Source: Catellatospora tritici
Lineage (GTDB): Bacteria; Actinomycetota; Actinomycetes; Mycobacteriales; Micromonosporaceae
Direction of reading: 5' to 3'
Assembly (NCBI RefSeq): GCF_019083965.1
Contig: NZ_JAHRCY010000021.1
Span: forward strand, 62,001 to 126,000
Length of the DNA: 64,000 bases
Part shown: piece after piece, positions 16,120 to 24,073 of the stretch
How the letters are laid out: each line of letters opens with the position of its first letter
How positions within the stretch are numbered: the first letter of the stretch is position 1
The notes under the pieces: model-generated
Databases searched by the model: none
What the model was told of the DNA's origin: nothing
What the model saw: only the letters and a program-made list of their open reading frames with translations
Translations under genes and position numbers: made by a program

Positions 16120-18918
16120 GTGCTGGATATCCGGCTCCTCGGAACCGTCGCGGTGAGCCACGACGGTGTGGACGTCGCGCTCGGCAAACGACACGAGCGC
16201 TGCCTGGTCGGCATCCTGGCGATCGAGGCCGGACGGTCCATCAGCACCGAACGACTCCTGCGCCTGCTGTGGCCGGAGGAGCCGCCCGCCTCGGCCCGGC
16301 CCACGCTGCACACGTACGTCGCCCGGCTGCGCGGCCGACTCGCCCGATGCGGCGTGTCCATCGTGACCAGGGACTCCGGCTATCTCATGCAGGTGTGCCC
16401 GTCCGATGTCGACGTCCACCGGTTCACGGGACTGCTCAGCCAGGCGATCGACGAACCCGCGGCGGCACCGCGGTTCACGCTGCTCACACAGGCACTGGAG
16501 CTGTGGGGCGGCGAGCTGATGGCGGGCACCGCCGACGACCGGCTGCGCGAGGTGCTCGACGCGAGCCTACGGCAGCGGTTCCTGCTGGCGCACGAACTGC
16601 TGGCCGAGACCGGGCTGGAACTCGGCCACGTCGAGCACACCCTGTCCTACCTGCCGGAACTCGTGCGCCGACATCCGGCCCGGGAGCGGCTCGCCGCCGC
16701 GCTGATCCGCGCGTACCACCAGTGCGGCGACGCCGCGAGCGCGCTGTCCGTCTACGAGACCGTCCGCCGACACCTGGCCGACGAGCTGGGACTGGACCCC
16801 GGCAGCAACCTGTCCAGCCTGTACGTGTCGCTGCTGCATCGCCGCGACGACGATCCGCCGATCAGCTCAGCCCCGCCGGTGGTTCCGGCCCAGCTGCCGC
16901 CCGCCACCCGCGTGTTCGCCGCCCGCGCCGCCGAACTGGCCGAGCTCGACGCCCTGCTGGCCGAGGACACCAGCGCCGTGGTGATCTCGGCGATCGCGGG
17001 CAGTCCCGGGGTCGGCAAGACGACGCTGGCCGTGCACTGGGCCCACTCGCTGGCCGACCGCTACCCCGACGGTGCCCTCTACACGAACCTGCGTGGCTTC
17101 GACCCCAACGGGCAGGCCGCCAGCCCCGACGAGGTGATCTGCGGATTCCTCGAGGCGTTGCACGTGGCGCCCGGCCAGATGCCGACGACGCTTGCGGCCA
17201 AGACCGGGCTCTACCGCAGCCTGCTGGCCACCCGGCGCATGCTGATCGTGCTGGACAACGCCCGCGACGCCGCCCAGGTGCGGCCGCTGCTGCCCGGCAC
17301 CCGTGGCTGCCTGGTCGTCGTCACCAGCCGTACGCAGCTGGGCGGGCTGGTGACCGTCGAAGGCGCCGTACCGATGACGCTGGGGCTGATGGCGCCACCG
17401 GACGCCCTCGAACTGCTCAGCCGTCGCATCGGCCCGGGGCGGGTGGCCGCCGAACCCGACGCCGCCGTCGACATCGTGCACCGGTGCGCCGGGCTTCCGC
17501 TGGCCCTGGCCCTGGTCGCCGCGCGGGCGGTGGCGCGGCCCAACGTCACACTGACCAGGCTCGCCGAGGAGCTGGCGGCCTCCCCGAGCCCGCTCGACGC
17601 GCTGTCCAGCGAGGACCGGGCGACCGACATGCGGGCCGTGTTCTCGTGGTCGTATCAGGCCCTGTCGGCTCCGGCCGCCGAACTGTTCCGGCTGCTCGGC
17701 CTGCACCCGGGCCCGGTCGTCACCACGCTGTCGGCCGCGGCCCTGTCCGGCACCGACCCGGCCCGGGCCCGCGCTCTGCTCGGCGAACTCGAACGCGCCC
17801 ACCTCGTCGCCGAGGACGCCGAGGACCGCTACTCGATCCACGACCTGCTCCACGCGTACGCCGCCGACCTGGCCCGCGGGTCCGCCGAGACCGAGCCCGG
17901 CGCCGCTGCCCAGGCGCGGGCCGTCGAACGGCTGCTCGACCACTTCCTCGGCTCGGCGTACCGGTGCGACTCGCTGCTCGACCCGCACCGGGACCGGGCC
18001 GCGCCCGAGCACTGCTCGCCGGACGCGCACCCGTTCCAGGCGCGCGACCATGACGAGGCGCTGGCGTGGTTCACCGCCAACCATGCCGCCGCGCTGGCCG
18101 TGACCAGGCTCTGCGAGTCCGCCGGCCAGGACCGGCACCTGTGGCAGCTGGCCTGGTGCCTGGGCAACTTCTTCGAGCGACAGGGCCACTGGCACCACTG
18201 GATGGAGAGCCAGACCCTCGCCCTGGACGCCGCGGTCCGGCTCGGCGACGAACCGGCCCAGGCGCGCTGCCACCGGGGCCTGTCGCGGGTGCGGGCCCGC
18301 CTGGGCGACCGGGCGGCCTCGTTCCGGCACCTCACCACGGCGCTGGGCATCTACGAGGCGCACCGGGACCCGGTCGGGCGAGCCTGGACCCACCTGAACA
18401 TCAACGTCTGCCATGAGAACGCGGGCGCCTACGAGCTGGCCCTCACGCACGCGCACCAGGCGTTCTCGCTGTTCGAACAGACCGAGCACGTCGCCGGGAA
18501 GGCGCTGTCGCTCAACGCCATCGGCTGGAGCCACGCCAACTTGGGCGACCACCACAAGGCGCTGCGGTACTGCGAGCAGGCGCTGAGCCAGCACCGCCAG
18601 ATCAACCACCGGTCCGGGGAAGCCGACACGCTCGACAGCATCGGGCTGGCCTACCTCGGGTTGCAGGACCCGGTGCGGGCGGCGGGCGCCTACGAGGCCG
18701 CGCTGCGGCTGTTCGAGCAGCTGGGGGACCGGTACAACCAGGCGTTGTCGCACCTGCGGATCGGGGACGTGCACGACCGGCTCGCCCAGCCCGAGCGGGC
18801 GCGCGAGAGCTGGACCGCCGCTTGGCGGATCCTGCGGGAACTGGGCCACCCGGACGCGGCCGCGGTGGGCCGCCGTCTGGGCGTCACCGACGACAGGCCG
18901 GTCGAAACCGCCTCCTGA
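16120..18918 (+). CDS. AfsR/SARP-family transcriptional regulator with NB-ARC and TPR domains
   Basis: A 932-residue regulator. GTG 16120, four bases after GGAGGT, fits better than a TTG nine codons upstream. Residues 1-90 form the OmpR-type winged helix (LLWPEEPPASARPTLHTYVARLR is the DNA-facing part). Residues ~90-250 form the bacterial transcriptional activation domain (LHRRDD end). Next comes an NB-ARC ATPase with Walker A 'GSPGVGKTT' near residue 300 and Walker B 'MLIVLDNA'. The C-terminal ~300 residues are TPR repeats (ALSLNAIGWSHANLGDHHKAL). AfsR-type SARPs activate secondary metabolism or development. It is far from the PKS cluster and no target is visible beside it. Confidence 0.9.
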   Translation: MLDIRLLGTVAVSHDGVDVALGKRHERCLVGILAIEAGRSISTERLLRLLWPEEPPASARPTLHTYVARLRGRLARCGVSIVTRDSGYLMQVCPSDVDVHRFTGLLSQAIDEPAAAPRFTLLTQALELWGGELMAGTADDRLREVLDASLRQRFLLAHELLAETGLELGHVEHTLSYLPELVRRHPARERLAAALIRAYHQCGDAASALSVYETVRRHLADELGLDPGSNLSSLYVSLLHRRDDDPPISSAPPVVPAQLPPATRVFAARAAELAELDALLAEDTSAVVISAIAGSPGVGKTTLAVHWAHSLADRYPDGALYTNLRGFDPNGQAASPDEVICGFLEALHVAPGQMPTTLAAKTGLYRSLLATRRMLIVLDNARDAAQVRPLLPGTRGCLVVVTSRTQLGGLVTVEGAVPMTLGLMAPPDALELLSRRIGPGRVAAEPDAAVDIVHRCAGLPLALALVAARAVARPNVTLTRLAEELAASPSPLDALSSEDRATDMRAVFSWSYQALSAPAAELFRLLGLHPGPVVTTLSAAALSGTDPARARALLGELERAHLVAEDAEDRYSIHDLLHAYAADLARGSAETEPGAAAQARAVERLLDHFLGSAYRCDSLLDPHRDRAAPEHCSPDAHPFQARDHDEALAWFTANHAAALAVTRLCESAGQDRHLWQLAWCLGNFFERQGHWHHWMESQTLALDAAVRLGDEPAQARCHRGLSRVRARLGDRAASFRHLTTALGIYEAHRDPVGRAWTHLNINVCHENAGAYELALTHAHQAFSLFEQTEHVAGKALSLNAIGWSHANLGDHHKALRYCEQALSQHRQINHRSGEADTLDSIGLAYLGLQDPVRAAGAYEAALRLFEQLGDRYNQALSHLRIGDVHDRLAQPERARESWTAAWRILRELGHPDAAAVGRRLGVTDDRPVETAS

Positions 18919-18956
18919 CACGGCGCGCCCGGTGGGGGCGTGCGTACGCCCTGATT

Positions 18957-19046
18957 GCGGCTGCAAGTTCAGGAAAGCGGCTGCAGTTTCAGGGAAAGTG
19001 CTGGAATTCGGCCCAAGATTCGTGCAGTTTCCCCGAAACCGCAGCC
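18957..19046. repeat. Compound direct/inverted repeat
   Basis: Two direct copies of GCGGCTGCA-GTTCAGG-AAA type (18957-18976 and 18977-18997) are followed, in inverted orientation, by a third copy at 19022-19046. Arms 18979-19001 and 19022-19046 can pair over most of their length (core GGCTGCrGTTTCrGGGAAA). The element sits 38 nt after the SARP stop and may terminate it, or be a mobile-type repeat. Confidence 0.6.
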
Positions 19047-19091
19047 CGATCATGCCCGGGGTCGCGCGCGGCGCGCGCGGCGTGGGGGTGT

Positions 19092-19123
19092 GTGGCGTGG
19101 GTGGCGTGGGTGGCGTGGGTGGC
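19092..19123 (+). repeat. 9-bp tandem repeat, G-rich
   Basis: GTGGCGTGG is repeated three times with a fourth partial copy. It is G-rich and strand-biased and lies 40 nt upstream of the palindrome at 19162. It could form a non-B structure or reflect slippage; no protein is encoded. Confidence 0.6.
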
Positions 19124-19161
19124 CCCTCGGGGCACCCTTGCGTCCCCCGTGTGGCACCATC

Positions 19162-19173
19162 CGTTGTACAACG
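19162..19173. promoter_or_regulatory. Perfect 12-bp palindrome upstream of FAD monooxygenase
   Basis: CGTTGTACAACG is a perfect palindrome 22 nt before the ATG at 19196. Palindromes with a GTAC centre in this position are typical operators for dimeric repressors (TetR/MarR type). No cognate regulator gene is adjacent. Confidence 0.5.
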
Positions 19174-19195
19174 AACGTAGTGGAACGGGGTTGTC

Positions 19196-20320
19196 ATGAA
19201 GGTGCTGATCGTCGGGGGTGGGGTGGGCGGGTTGGCCCTGGCTCGGGGGCTCGCCGGGTCCAGGCACGAGGTCCGGGTCTTCGAGCAGGCCTCGCGGCTG
19301 CGGACCGGCGGTGCCGCCGTGACGATCTTCAGCAACGGAGCGGCCGCGCTGGCCGGACTCGGCGCGCCGCTCGCCGGCTTCGGCGGACGGTTGGACGCGC
19401 TGCGGTTCGACACCGCCGACGGCCGGACGATGGTCACCGCCGACCTGACCGTGCTCGCCGGGAAGACCGGATTCCCGGTGACGTCGGTGCCGCGTGACCG
19501 ACTCGTCGAACATCTGGCCCGGGGCGTGCCGGTGGAGTTCTCGCGGGAGATCGTCGACGTCGAGGTCCACCCCGATGGTGTGGTCGCGGTCGAGGCGACC
19601 GGCGCTCGATACGAGGCCGATGTCGTGGTGGGCGCGGACGGCCACCGGTCCGCCGTACGCCGGGCGGTCCTGGACCCGGCACCCGCCGCCGAGAACGAGT
19701 GGACCACCTGGCAGGGGCTGACGCCGGTGTTGCCGGAGCTGGTCGGCGGCACCACGGGTGTCTGCGTCGTCGGCGACGCCGGGTTGGTCGGGCTGCTGCC
19801 GTCGGGTGACGGGCTGCTCATGTGGTGGTTCGACGTGCGACGGCCGCTGGAAGGCACGCCCGCCGCCGCGCTCGCCGCGCGGTTCGCCGGATACGGCCCG
19901 CTGGTCGACCGTCTGCTGGCGCAGCTGCGAGACGAGGACGTGGAACCGTTCCGGCACGTCACACACCGCATCCCGGATCGGTGGGGCAGCGGCGGCGCGA
20001 CGCTGCTCGGCGACGCCGCGCACGCCTTCCCGCCCACCCAGGCGCAGGGCGCCAACCAGGCACTCGAAGACGCGTGGCTGCTCAGCCGCGCGCTACGCGC
20101 CGATCCCGCCGACGTGGCGGGTGCGCTGCGGCGATACGAGGCGCTGCGCACGCGCCGGGTGCGCAAGGTGTCGCGGCGCGCCGTCAGCGAGCGGACCAAC
20201 AAACCCATTCCCGCACCGGTACGGATACTGCTGGGCATGATGCCGTCGGCCCTCATCGGCAGGGCATATGTAGCGCAACTTCGCGGCGTCAGCAGTGTCC
20301 TGCACGAGGAGGCGGTCTGA
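19196..20320 (+). CDS. FAD-dependent monooxygenase (PheA/UbiH-type)
   Basis: A 374-residue flavoprotein of the aromatic hydroxylase group. The dinucleotide fold 'VLIVGGGVGGLALARGL' is at residues 3-19, the DG motif 'VVVGADGHRSAVRRAV' near residue 145, and the GD motif 'GATLLGDAAHAFPPTQAQGANQALEDA' near residue 265, together defining group A monooxygenases. These use NAD(P)H and oxygen to hydroxylate or epoxidise small molecules, and some inactivate antibiotics. The gene stands alone behind a perfect palindrome at 19162-19173, which suggests substrate-induced expression. Confidence 0.85.
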   Translation: MKVLIVGGGVGGLALARGLAGSRHEVRVFEQASRLRTGGAAVTIFSNGAAALAGLGAPLAGFGGRLDALRFDTADGRTMVTADLTVLAGKTGFPVTSVPRDRLVEHLARGVPVEFSREIVDVEVHPDGVVAVEATGARYEADVVVGADGHRSAVRRAVLDPAPAAENEWTTWQGLTPVLPELVGGTTGVCVVGDAGLVGLLPSGDGLLMWWFDVRRPLEGTPAAALAARFAGYGPLVDRLLAQLRDEDVEPFRHVTHRIPDRWGSGGATLLGDAAHAFPPTQAQGANQALEDAWLLSRALRADPADVAGALRRYEALRTRRVRKVSRRAVSERTNKPIPAPVRILLGMMPSALIGRAYVAQLRGVSSVLHEEAV

Positions 20321-20663
20321 GGTGCATCGAACCTTGCTGGTGCGTACCACGTGGCATCGATGACGGTAACCGCATCTCTCGCTGCTGTGTCGCCTGGCCG
20401 ACCGGCGGCGGAGACTCTGCGGCCGACCAGACGTGTGGCCATGTCGGGTGGCACCGGACGAATGCCTTGTCGGCCCTTCTCTTCCGTACGCGAAATGAGC
20501 TCCTGACGTACAAAGTGTCCTGCACATGTATTGCGGTGACGCGCCTGGACGAGCCGAAAGGTTGACCTCGCGCCAGTCGCGCACGTGTCGGTATTCTGCC
20601 GTGGAATGAACTCGCGTGCTGGTGGCTGCGCGACAACGAGGGCGTGATCCGGGGAGGTGGTCA
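20321..20663. other. Gene-free gap of lower G+C
   Basis: No supported gene, RNA or terminator is seen. Short ORFs are rich in rare residues and lack binding sites. G+C is visibly lower than in neighbouring genes. Near the right end GGGGAGGTGG serves as the RBS of the next gene. Confidence 0.4.
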
Positions 20664-21305
20664 ATGTTCAACGCGGATGACAACGGCGGCTGGCTCGGAC
20701 AACGGTCGGTCGCGTTCTGGACTGTCGTGGCCGGGATTGCCGCCCTCGTTACGTTATGCATATCCCCCTTTCGGTTCGGGGATGGCGACAACGCTCCTTC
20801 CGGCGTGAGCGAAACGGCAGGCGTGAGTCCGAATCAGTCTGTTCCGGCCGGGCGTCCCTCCGACACCGAGCCCAGCCCTCCTGCTTCCGCCACCGGTGGC
20901 GCCTACCTGGCGGACCTGCCAATCGTCGGTGGCTGCTGTGGAGGTCGGGCGGCCGTTACCTTGTCCGGAGTCGAATATCCAACCAGCTTTGTCATCAATA
21001 CCGGATATTCGCGGCTGGATGGCTCTGACGCGGAGTTCAATCTCGGCGGCAAAGGTAGCAGGCTGATCGCCATGGTGGGGGTGGATGACTCTGAGAATGC
21101 TCGCGGAATCAAGGTGGACCTGACATTTTACGGCGACGACCGAACCCTGAAGGCGGTGACCGTATCGCTGACCCACCCCGTCAAGGTGAACATCAATGTC
21201 AGTGGAGTCATCCGCCTGAGGGTCTTCCTGAAGCCGCGACAGACCGTATTCGACGGACGAGACTTCTTTGTGAGTTTGGGTGATGCGAGAGTCGAGGGTG
21301 CCTGA
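20664..21305 (+). CDS. Membrane-anchored protein with NPCBM-like carbohydrate-binding domain
   Basis: A 213-residue protein from ATG 20664 (RBS GGGGAGG). One membrane segment near residues 17-34 (VAFWTVVAGIAALVTLCI) is followed by a Ser/Pro-rich linker. A C-terminal domain (~residues 78-213) has 'FNLGGKGSRLIAMVGVDDSENARG', 'VDLTFYGDD' and 'INVSGVIRLRVFL', the pattern of NPCBM/NEW2-type modules found on glycosidases and on kinase-linked surface proteins. The domain is probably outside the cell. Codon use here is less G+C-biased than that of the neighbours, which could mean recent acquisition. Its ligand is unknown. Confidence 0.65.
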   Translation: MFNADDNGGWLGQRSVAFWTVVAGIAALVTLCISPFRFGDGDNAPSGVSETAGVSPNQSVPAGRPSDTEPSPPASATGGAYLADLPIVGGCCGGRAAVTLSGVEYPTSFVINTGYSRLDGSDAEFNLGGKGSRLIAMVGVDDSENARGIKVDLTFYGDDRTLKAVTVSLTHPVKVNINVSGVIRLRVFLKPRQTVFDGRDFFVSLGDARVEGA

Positions 21306-21454
21306 TCGAAGCATCGTGGCTGTGGCCGCGCTGCTGCTGTTGGGGCGGTCCGCGCCGCGCTACCTCGACGGGCGCGACCGGTTCGGCCATTGGGAGCGGG
21401 TGCGACTTATCTGATTTCGTCGTGTCGTCCAGCGCTGCTGTCTACGATCGGAGC

Positions 21455-21736
21455 GTGTCCGGCTCGGCGGACCGGACGGTCGTGCGGCTGCGCGCCGGGA
21501 TTGGACTGGTGATCCTCTCCTGGCTGCCGATCGCGCAGGTCGTCATCTGGACGACTGGGTTGAGCGGGGGCACCGCCGAGGAGTTCCGGCTGTCGGTCTG
21601 GGTCGTCCAGGTGCTCATCGGTTTCGTCGGACTTGCCCTGGCCGGGGTCGCCGCGAAGGCGGCCGTCAAGGCCGCCGGCTGGCGCCGGCTGCCCCGTACG
21701 CTCTGGCGGATGTTCTGGACCGGCCGCCTGGCGTGA
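21455..21736 (+). CDS. Small two-helix membrane protein
   Basis: A ~93-residue protein starting at GTG 21455. A TACGAT -10 box at 21443-21448 lies only 6 nt upstream, so the mRNA is likely leaderless and earlier in-frame GTG codons are excluded. Two hydrophobic helices are seen (LRAGIGLVILSWLPIAQVVIW and VVQVLIGFVGLALAGVAA), then a basic tail (WRRLPRTLWRMFW). Function unknown. Confidence 0.6.
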   Translation: MSGSADRTVVRLRAGIGLVILSWLPIAQVVIWTTGLSGGTAEEFRLSVWVVQVLIGFVGLALAGVAAKAAVKAAGWRRLPRTLWRMFWTGRLA

Positions 21737-21815
21737 GCTGTGGCCGGGCAGCTCCCGCCGCGTCGCTGGGACGGCCCGCCGGCGCCTGGCGGGACGTCTC
21801 ACAGCCGTACGGCTG

Positions 21816-22400
21816 CTACTGGGCGGCCAGCTCAGGCTGCTCCGCCGGGGCCGGGCCGACCGGCGCCACCGGCGGGGAACCGGCCGCCCGCCACGCCGCG
21901 CACACCGCGTCGGCTGCCGTCCTGCCCTGAGCGGCGTTCAGGCCCGGTGCGCTGACCGAGCAGGTGCCGTCGGCGACGGTCAGGGTGAGCTCGCCGCCGG
22001 CGGCCAGCGGGAGGGTCAGCGATCCGTCGGCCTGCCAGCCCAGGTCCATCGGCAGCTCCGCCAGCGACACTCCGGCGGGCAGCGCCTCGGACACCGCGTC
22101 GACGGCGCTGCCCAGCGGGAAGCCGGTCGCCAGCTGCGATCCGGCGTTCGGGTCCGCCAACTGCGGAGACGCCGAAGGCTGGGCCAGCGGCCGCGGCGCC
22201 GGGGTCGAGGTCGGCCAAGCCGCCACGGCCACCGCACCGGCCAGCAGCGGCACCGCCACCAGTGCGCCGATCGTGGCGAAGCGGCGGTTGCGGCGGCGGA
22301 TGCCGCGCTGCTCGATGTCGGCGGTGCCGCCGGGCAGGTCGGGTTCGTCGGCGACGAGCGCGGCCAACGCGGCACGCACCTCGTCCTCGTGGTCTGTCAT
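21816..22400 (-). CDS. Anti-sigma-factor-like single-pass membrane protein
   Basis: A 194-residue protein beginning at ATG 22400, which overlaps the end of the ECF sigma gene by ATGA. Layout: a short acidic cytosolic region (MTDHEDEVRAALAALVADE), a basic stop-transfer patch (RGIRRRNRRF), one membrane helix (ATIGALVAVPLLAGAVAVAAW), then an Ala/Pro-rich outer linker and a small outer domain with two Cys. Position and topology are those of membrane-bound regulators paired with SigE-type ECF factors. A clear zinc anti-sigma HxxxCxxC motif is not present, so function rests on context. Confidence 0.65.
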   Translation of the reverse strand: MTDHEDEVRAALAALVADEPDLPGGTADIEQRGIRRRNRRFATIGALVAVPLLAGAVAVAAWPTSTPAPRPLAQPSASPQLADPNAGSQLATGFPLGSAVDAVSEALPAGVSLAELPMDLGWQADGSLTLPLAAGGELTLTVADGTCSVSAPGLNAAQGRTAADAVCAAWRAAGSPPVAPVGPAPAEQPELAAQ

Positions 22401-22897
22401 GCGCGATCTCCTTCCAGGGCGCCGGAGCGTGCCAGCGCCGCGCGTAGGTGCACCAGGCCACGGGCGGCCTGGCTCTTGACGTTGCCTTCGCTGCACCCCA
22501 GGGCCGCCGCGGTCTGCTCGACCGACAGGTCCTCCCAGTAGCGCAGGACCACTACCGCGCGCTGCGACGGGTGCAGTTGCGCCAGCGCACGCAGCAGCAC
22601 GTCGCGGGTGCCGTCGTCAGCGGGCCCGGCCACAGCGGTCTCCGGCAGGTCGGCGACGGCGACCTCGCGCCGCCAGCCGCGCCGGTGCGTGGCCAGGTAT
22701 CCGTTGACGAGCATGCGGCGCACGTACGGGTCGACGTCGCCACCGGCGCGCACTCGCCGCCAGCGCACGAACAGTCCGGCCAGCGCGTCCTGCACCAGGT
22801 CGTCGGCGAGATGCCAGTCCCCGCACAGCAGGTACGCGGTGCGGCGCAGGGCGGCCCGCCGGTCGGCGGCGTACTCGCGGAATCCCGTGTCGGTCAT
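22397..22897 (-). CDS. ECF RNA polymerase sigma factor, SigE-like (actinomycete family)
   Basis: A 166-residue sigma factor with region 2 ('RRTAYLLCGDWHLADDLVQDALAGLFVRW', residues ~18-46) and region 4 ('LHPSQRAVVVLRYWEDLSVEQTAAALGCSEGNVKSQAARGL', ~107-147), joined by a short linker. It has the usual length of the SigE-type ECF family of actinomycetes. It is translationally coupled to the membrane protein downstream. It directs RNA polymerase to a small regulon, probably including its own promoter, when the partner senses a cell-surface signal. Confidence 0.9.
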   Translation of the reverse strand: MTDTGFREYAADRRAALRRTAYLLCGDWHLADDLVQDALAGLFVRWRRVRAGGDVDPYVRRMLVNGYLATHRRGWRREVAVADLPETAVAGPADDGTRDVLLRALAQLHPSQRAVVVLRYWEDLSVEQTAAALGCSEGNVKSQAARGLVHLRAALARSGALEGDRA

Positions 22898-22999
22898 GCG
22901 TTCTCCCGCCCGACCCGTTCATGGCACATGCTCATGCCTCCTCCATGCAGCCGACCCCCGCGCGGGTTGCATGGACCGCGCGGAACATCCAAGATCGCG

Positions 23000-23060
23000 C
23001 AAGTTGCCAGGCGACCGGGCGTATCTTGATCACTGTTGTGCCCGATTGCCCGGCAAATTG
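23000..23060. repeat. Imperfect long palindrome
   Basis: Arms 23000-23020 and 23040-23060 pair at 17 of 21 positions (consensus GCCCGrTyGCCyGGCAAmTTG) around a 19-nt loop. It lies between the sigma-factor gene and the TetR gene, in a 435-nt gap with no intact gene. Sequence and form suggest a dispersed palindromic element rather than a gene-specific operator. Confidence 0.5.
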
Positions 23061-23123
23061 AGCGGGGCCGCGTCGTGGCCCAGTGCGTCCACATCCGCAG
23101 GAACAGCCAGTAGGAGGCGTCGG

Positions 23124-23238
23124 GCGCGGCGCCGGGCTGTTCCGGCTCCTGTTCGGCGGACTGATCCGCCGCTCGATCACCCTGGAGAACGAGGGCTTCC
23201 GGGCGGCCGCGCGGAAAGTCGAGAAAGGACGACTCTGA
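23124..23238 (+). pseudogene. C-terminal remnant of an SRPBCC-like protein
   Basis: A frame ending at TGA 23236-23238 reads GLFRLLFGGLIRRSITLENE followed by a basic end (KVEKGRL). This resembles the C-terminal helix of SRPBCC/polyketide-cyclase-like proteins. No start or upstream domain is found in any frame, so it looks like the tail of a deleted gene. Confidence 0.35.
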
Positions 23239-23332
23239 CGCGCTGTCGGCCGCGCCCGCGCTGTGCCGCCGGAGCTCGCCGCACTAAAATAGCGGTCTAT
23301 CTGTCGACCGAACGCACAGTCAGGCCGCGAGC

Positions 23333-24073
23333 ATGGACGTCAGCGCACTACCGCCGAACATCGCCGCCGCCTGGGGTCTGCGGGAGCGGCCGGGCAAGGG
23401 ACCGAAACCGGCGCTCAGCCTCGATCTGGTCGTGGCGGCGGGCATCCGGGTGGCCAAGGCCGACGGCATCGGCGCGGTGTCGATGAACCGGGTCGCCACC
23501 GAGGCGGGCGTGTCGACCATGGCTCTCTACCGGTACGTACGCGCCAAGGACGAACTGCTGGAACTCATGGTCGACGCGGCCATCGGCGCCCCGCCGCAGC
23601 ACGATCCCGAGTTGGACTGGCGCGCCGGACTGGCCCGCTGGTCCTGGGGGGTGCGGGCGAGCTACCAGCGCAATCCGTGGGTGCTGCGGGTGCCGATCAG
23701 CGGACCGCCGGCCACGCCGAACCAGCTCGGCTGGCTGGACGCCGGGCTGCGCTACCTGACCGACACCGGGCTCACCCCGGCGCAGCAGATGTCGGTGATC
23801 CTGCTGCTGAGCGGGTACGTCCGCAACGAGGCGTCGCTGGGGGTGGACCTGCAGGCCGGGGTCCTCGGCGAGGCCGAGACCACGGCGGAGGACCCGATGG
23901 CCGGGTACGGCCGGATGCTGCGGCTGCTGGTCGACCCGGTCCGTTTCCCCTCGCTGAGCCAGGTCGTCGCGACCGGGGTGCTGGACCAGTCCGACGGCCT
24001 CGACGACGAGTTCGTCTTCGGGCTCGATCGGATCCTCGACGGCATCGCCGTGCTCACGTTCGCCTGGCGGTGA
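23333..24073 (+). CDS. TetR-family regulator with TetR-type C-terminal domain
   Basis: A 246-residue repressor. The helix-turn-helix is at residues ~35-75 ('DGIGAVSMNRVATEAGVSTMALYRYVRAKDELLELM'). The remainder follows the tetracycline-repressor C-terminal domain group, with a ligand pocket formed by long helices. ATG 23333 follows a short leader; a TAAAAT box at 23286-23291 may be its -10. It is convergent with, and overlaps by 20 nt, the APH(6)-like kinase gene at the end of the mycofactocin block. It could regulate that block or an unlinked transporter. It lacks clear identity to mycofactocin regulator MftR. Confidence 0.8.
   Translation: MDVSALPPNIAAAWGLRERPGKGPKPALSLDLVVAAGIRVAKADGIGAVSMNRVATEAGVSTMALYRYVRAKDELLELMVDAAIGAPPQHDPELDWRAGLARWSWGVRASYQRNPWVLRVPISGPPATPNQLGWLDAGLRYLTDTGLTPAQQMSVILLLSGYVRNEASLGVDLQAGVLGEAETTAEDPMAGYGRMLRLLVDPVRFPSLSQVVATGVLDQSDGLDDEFVFGLDRILDGIAVLTFAWR

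Noticed and set aside
16867..20664. A 1,265-codon minus-strand open frame opposite the SARP and FAD monooxygenase genes
   Set aside because: It covers two clearly coding plus-strand genes and reads as Arg/Ser/Pro-rich noise.
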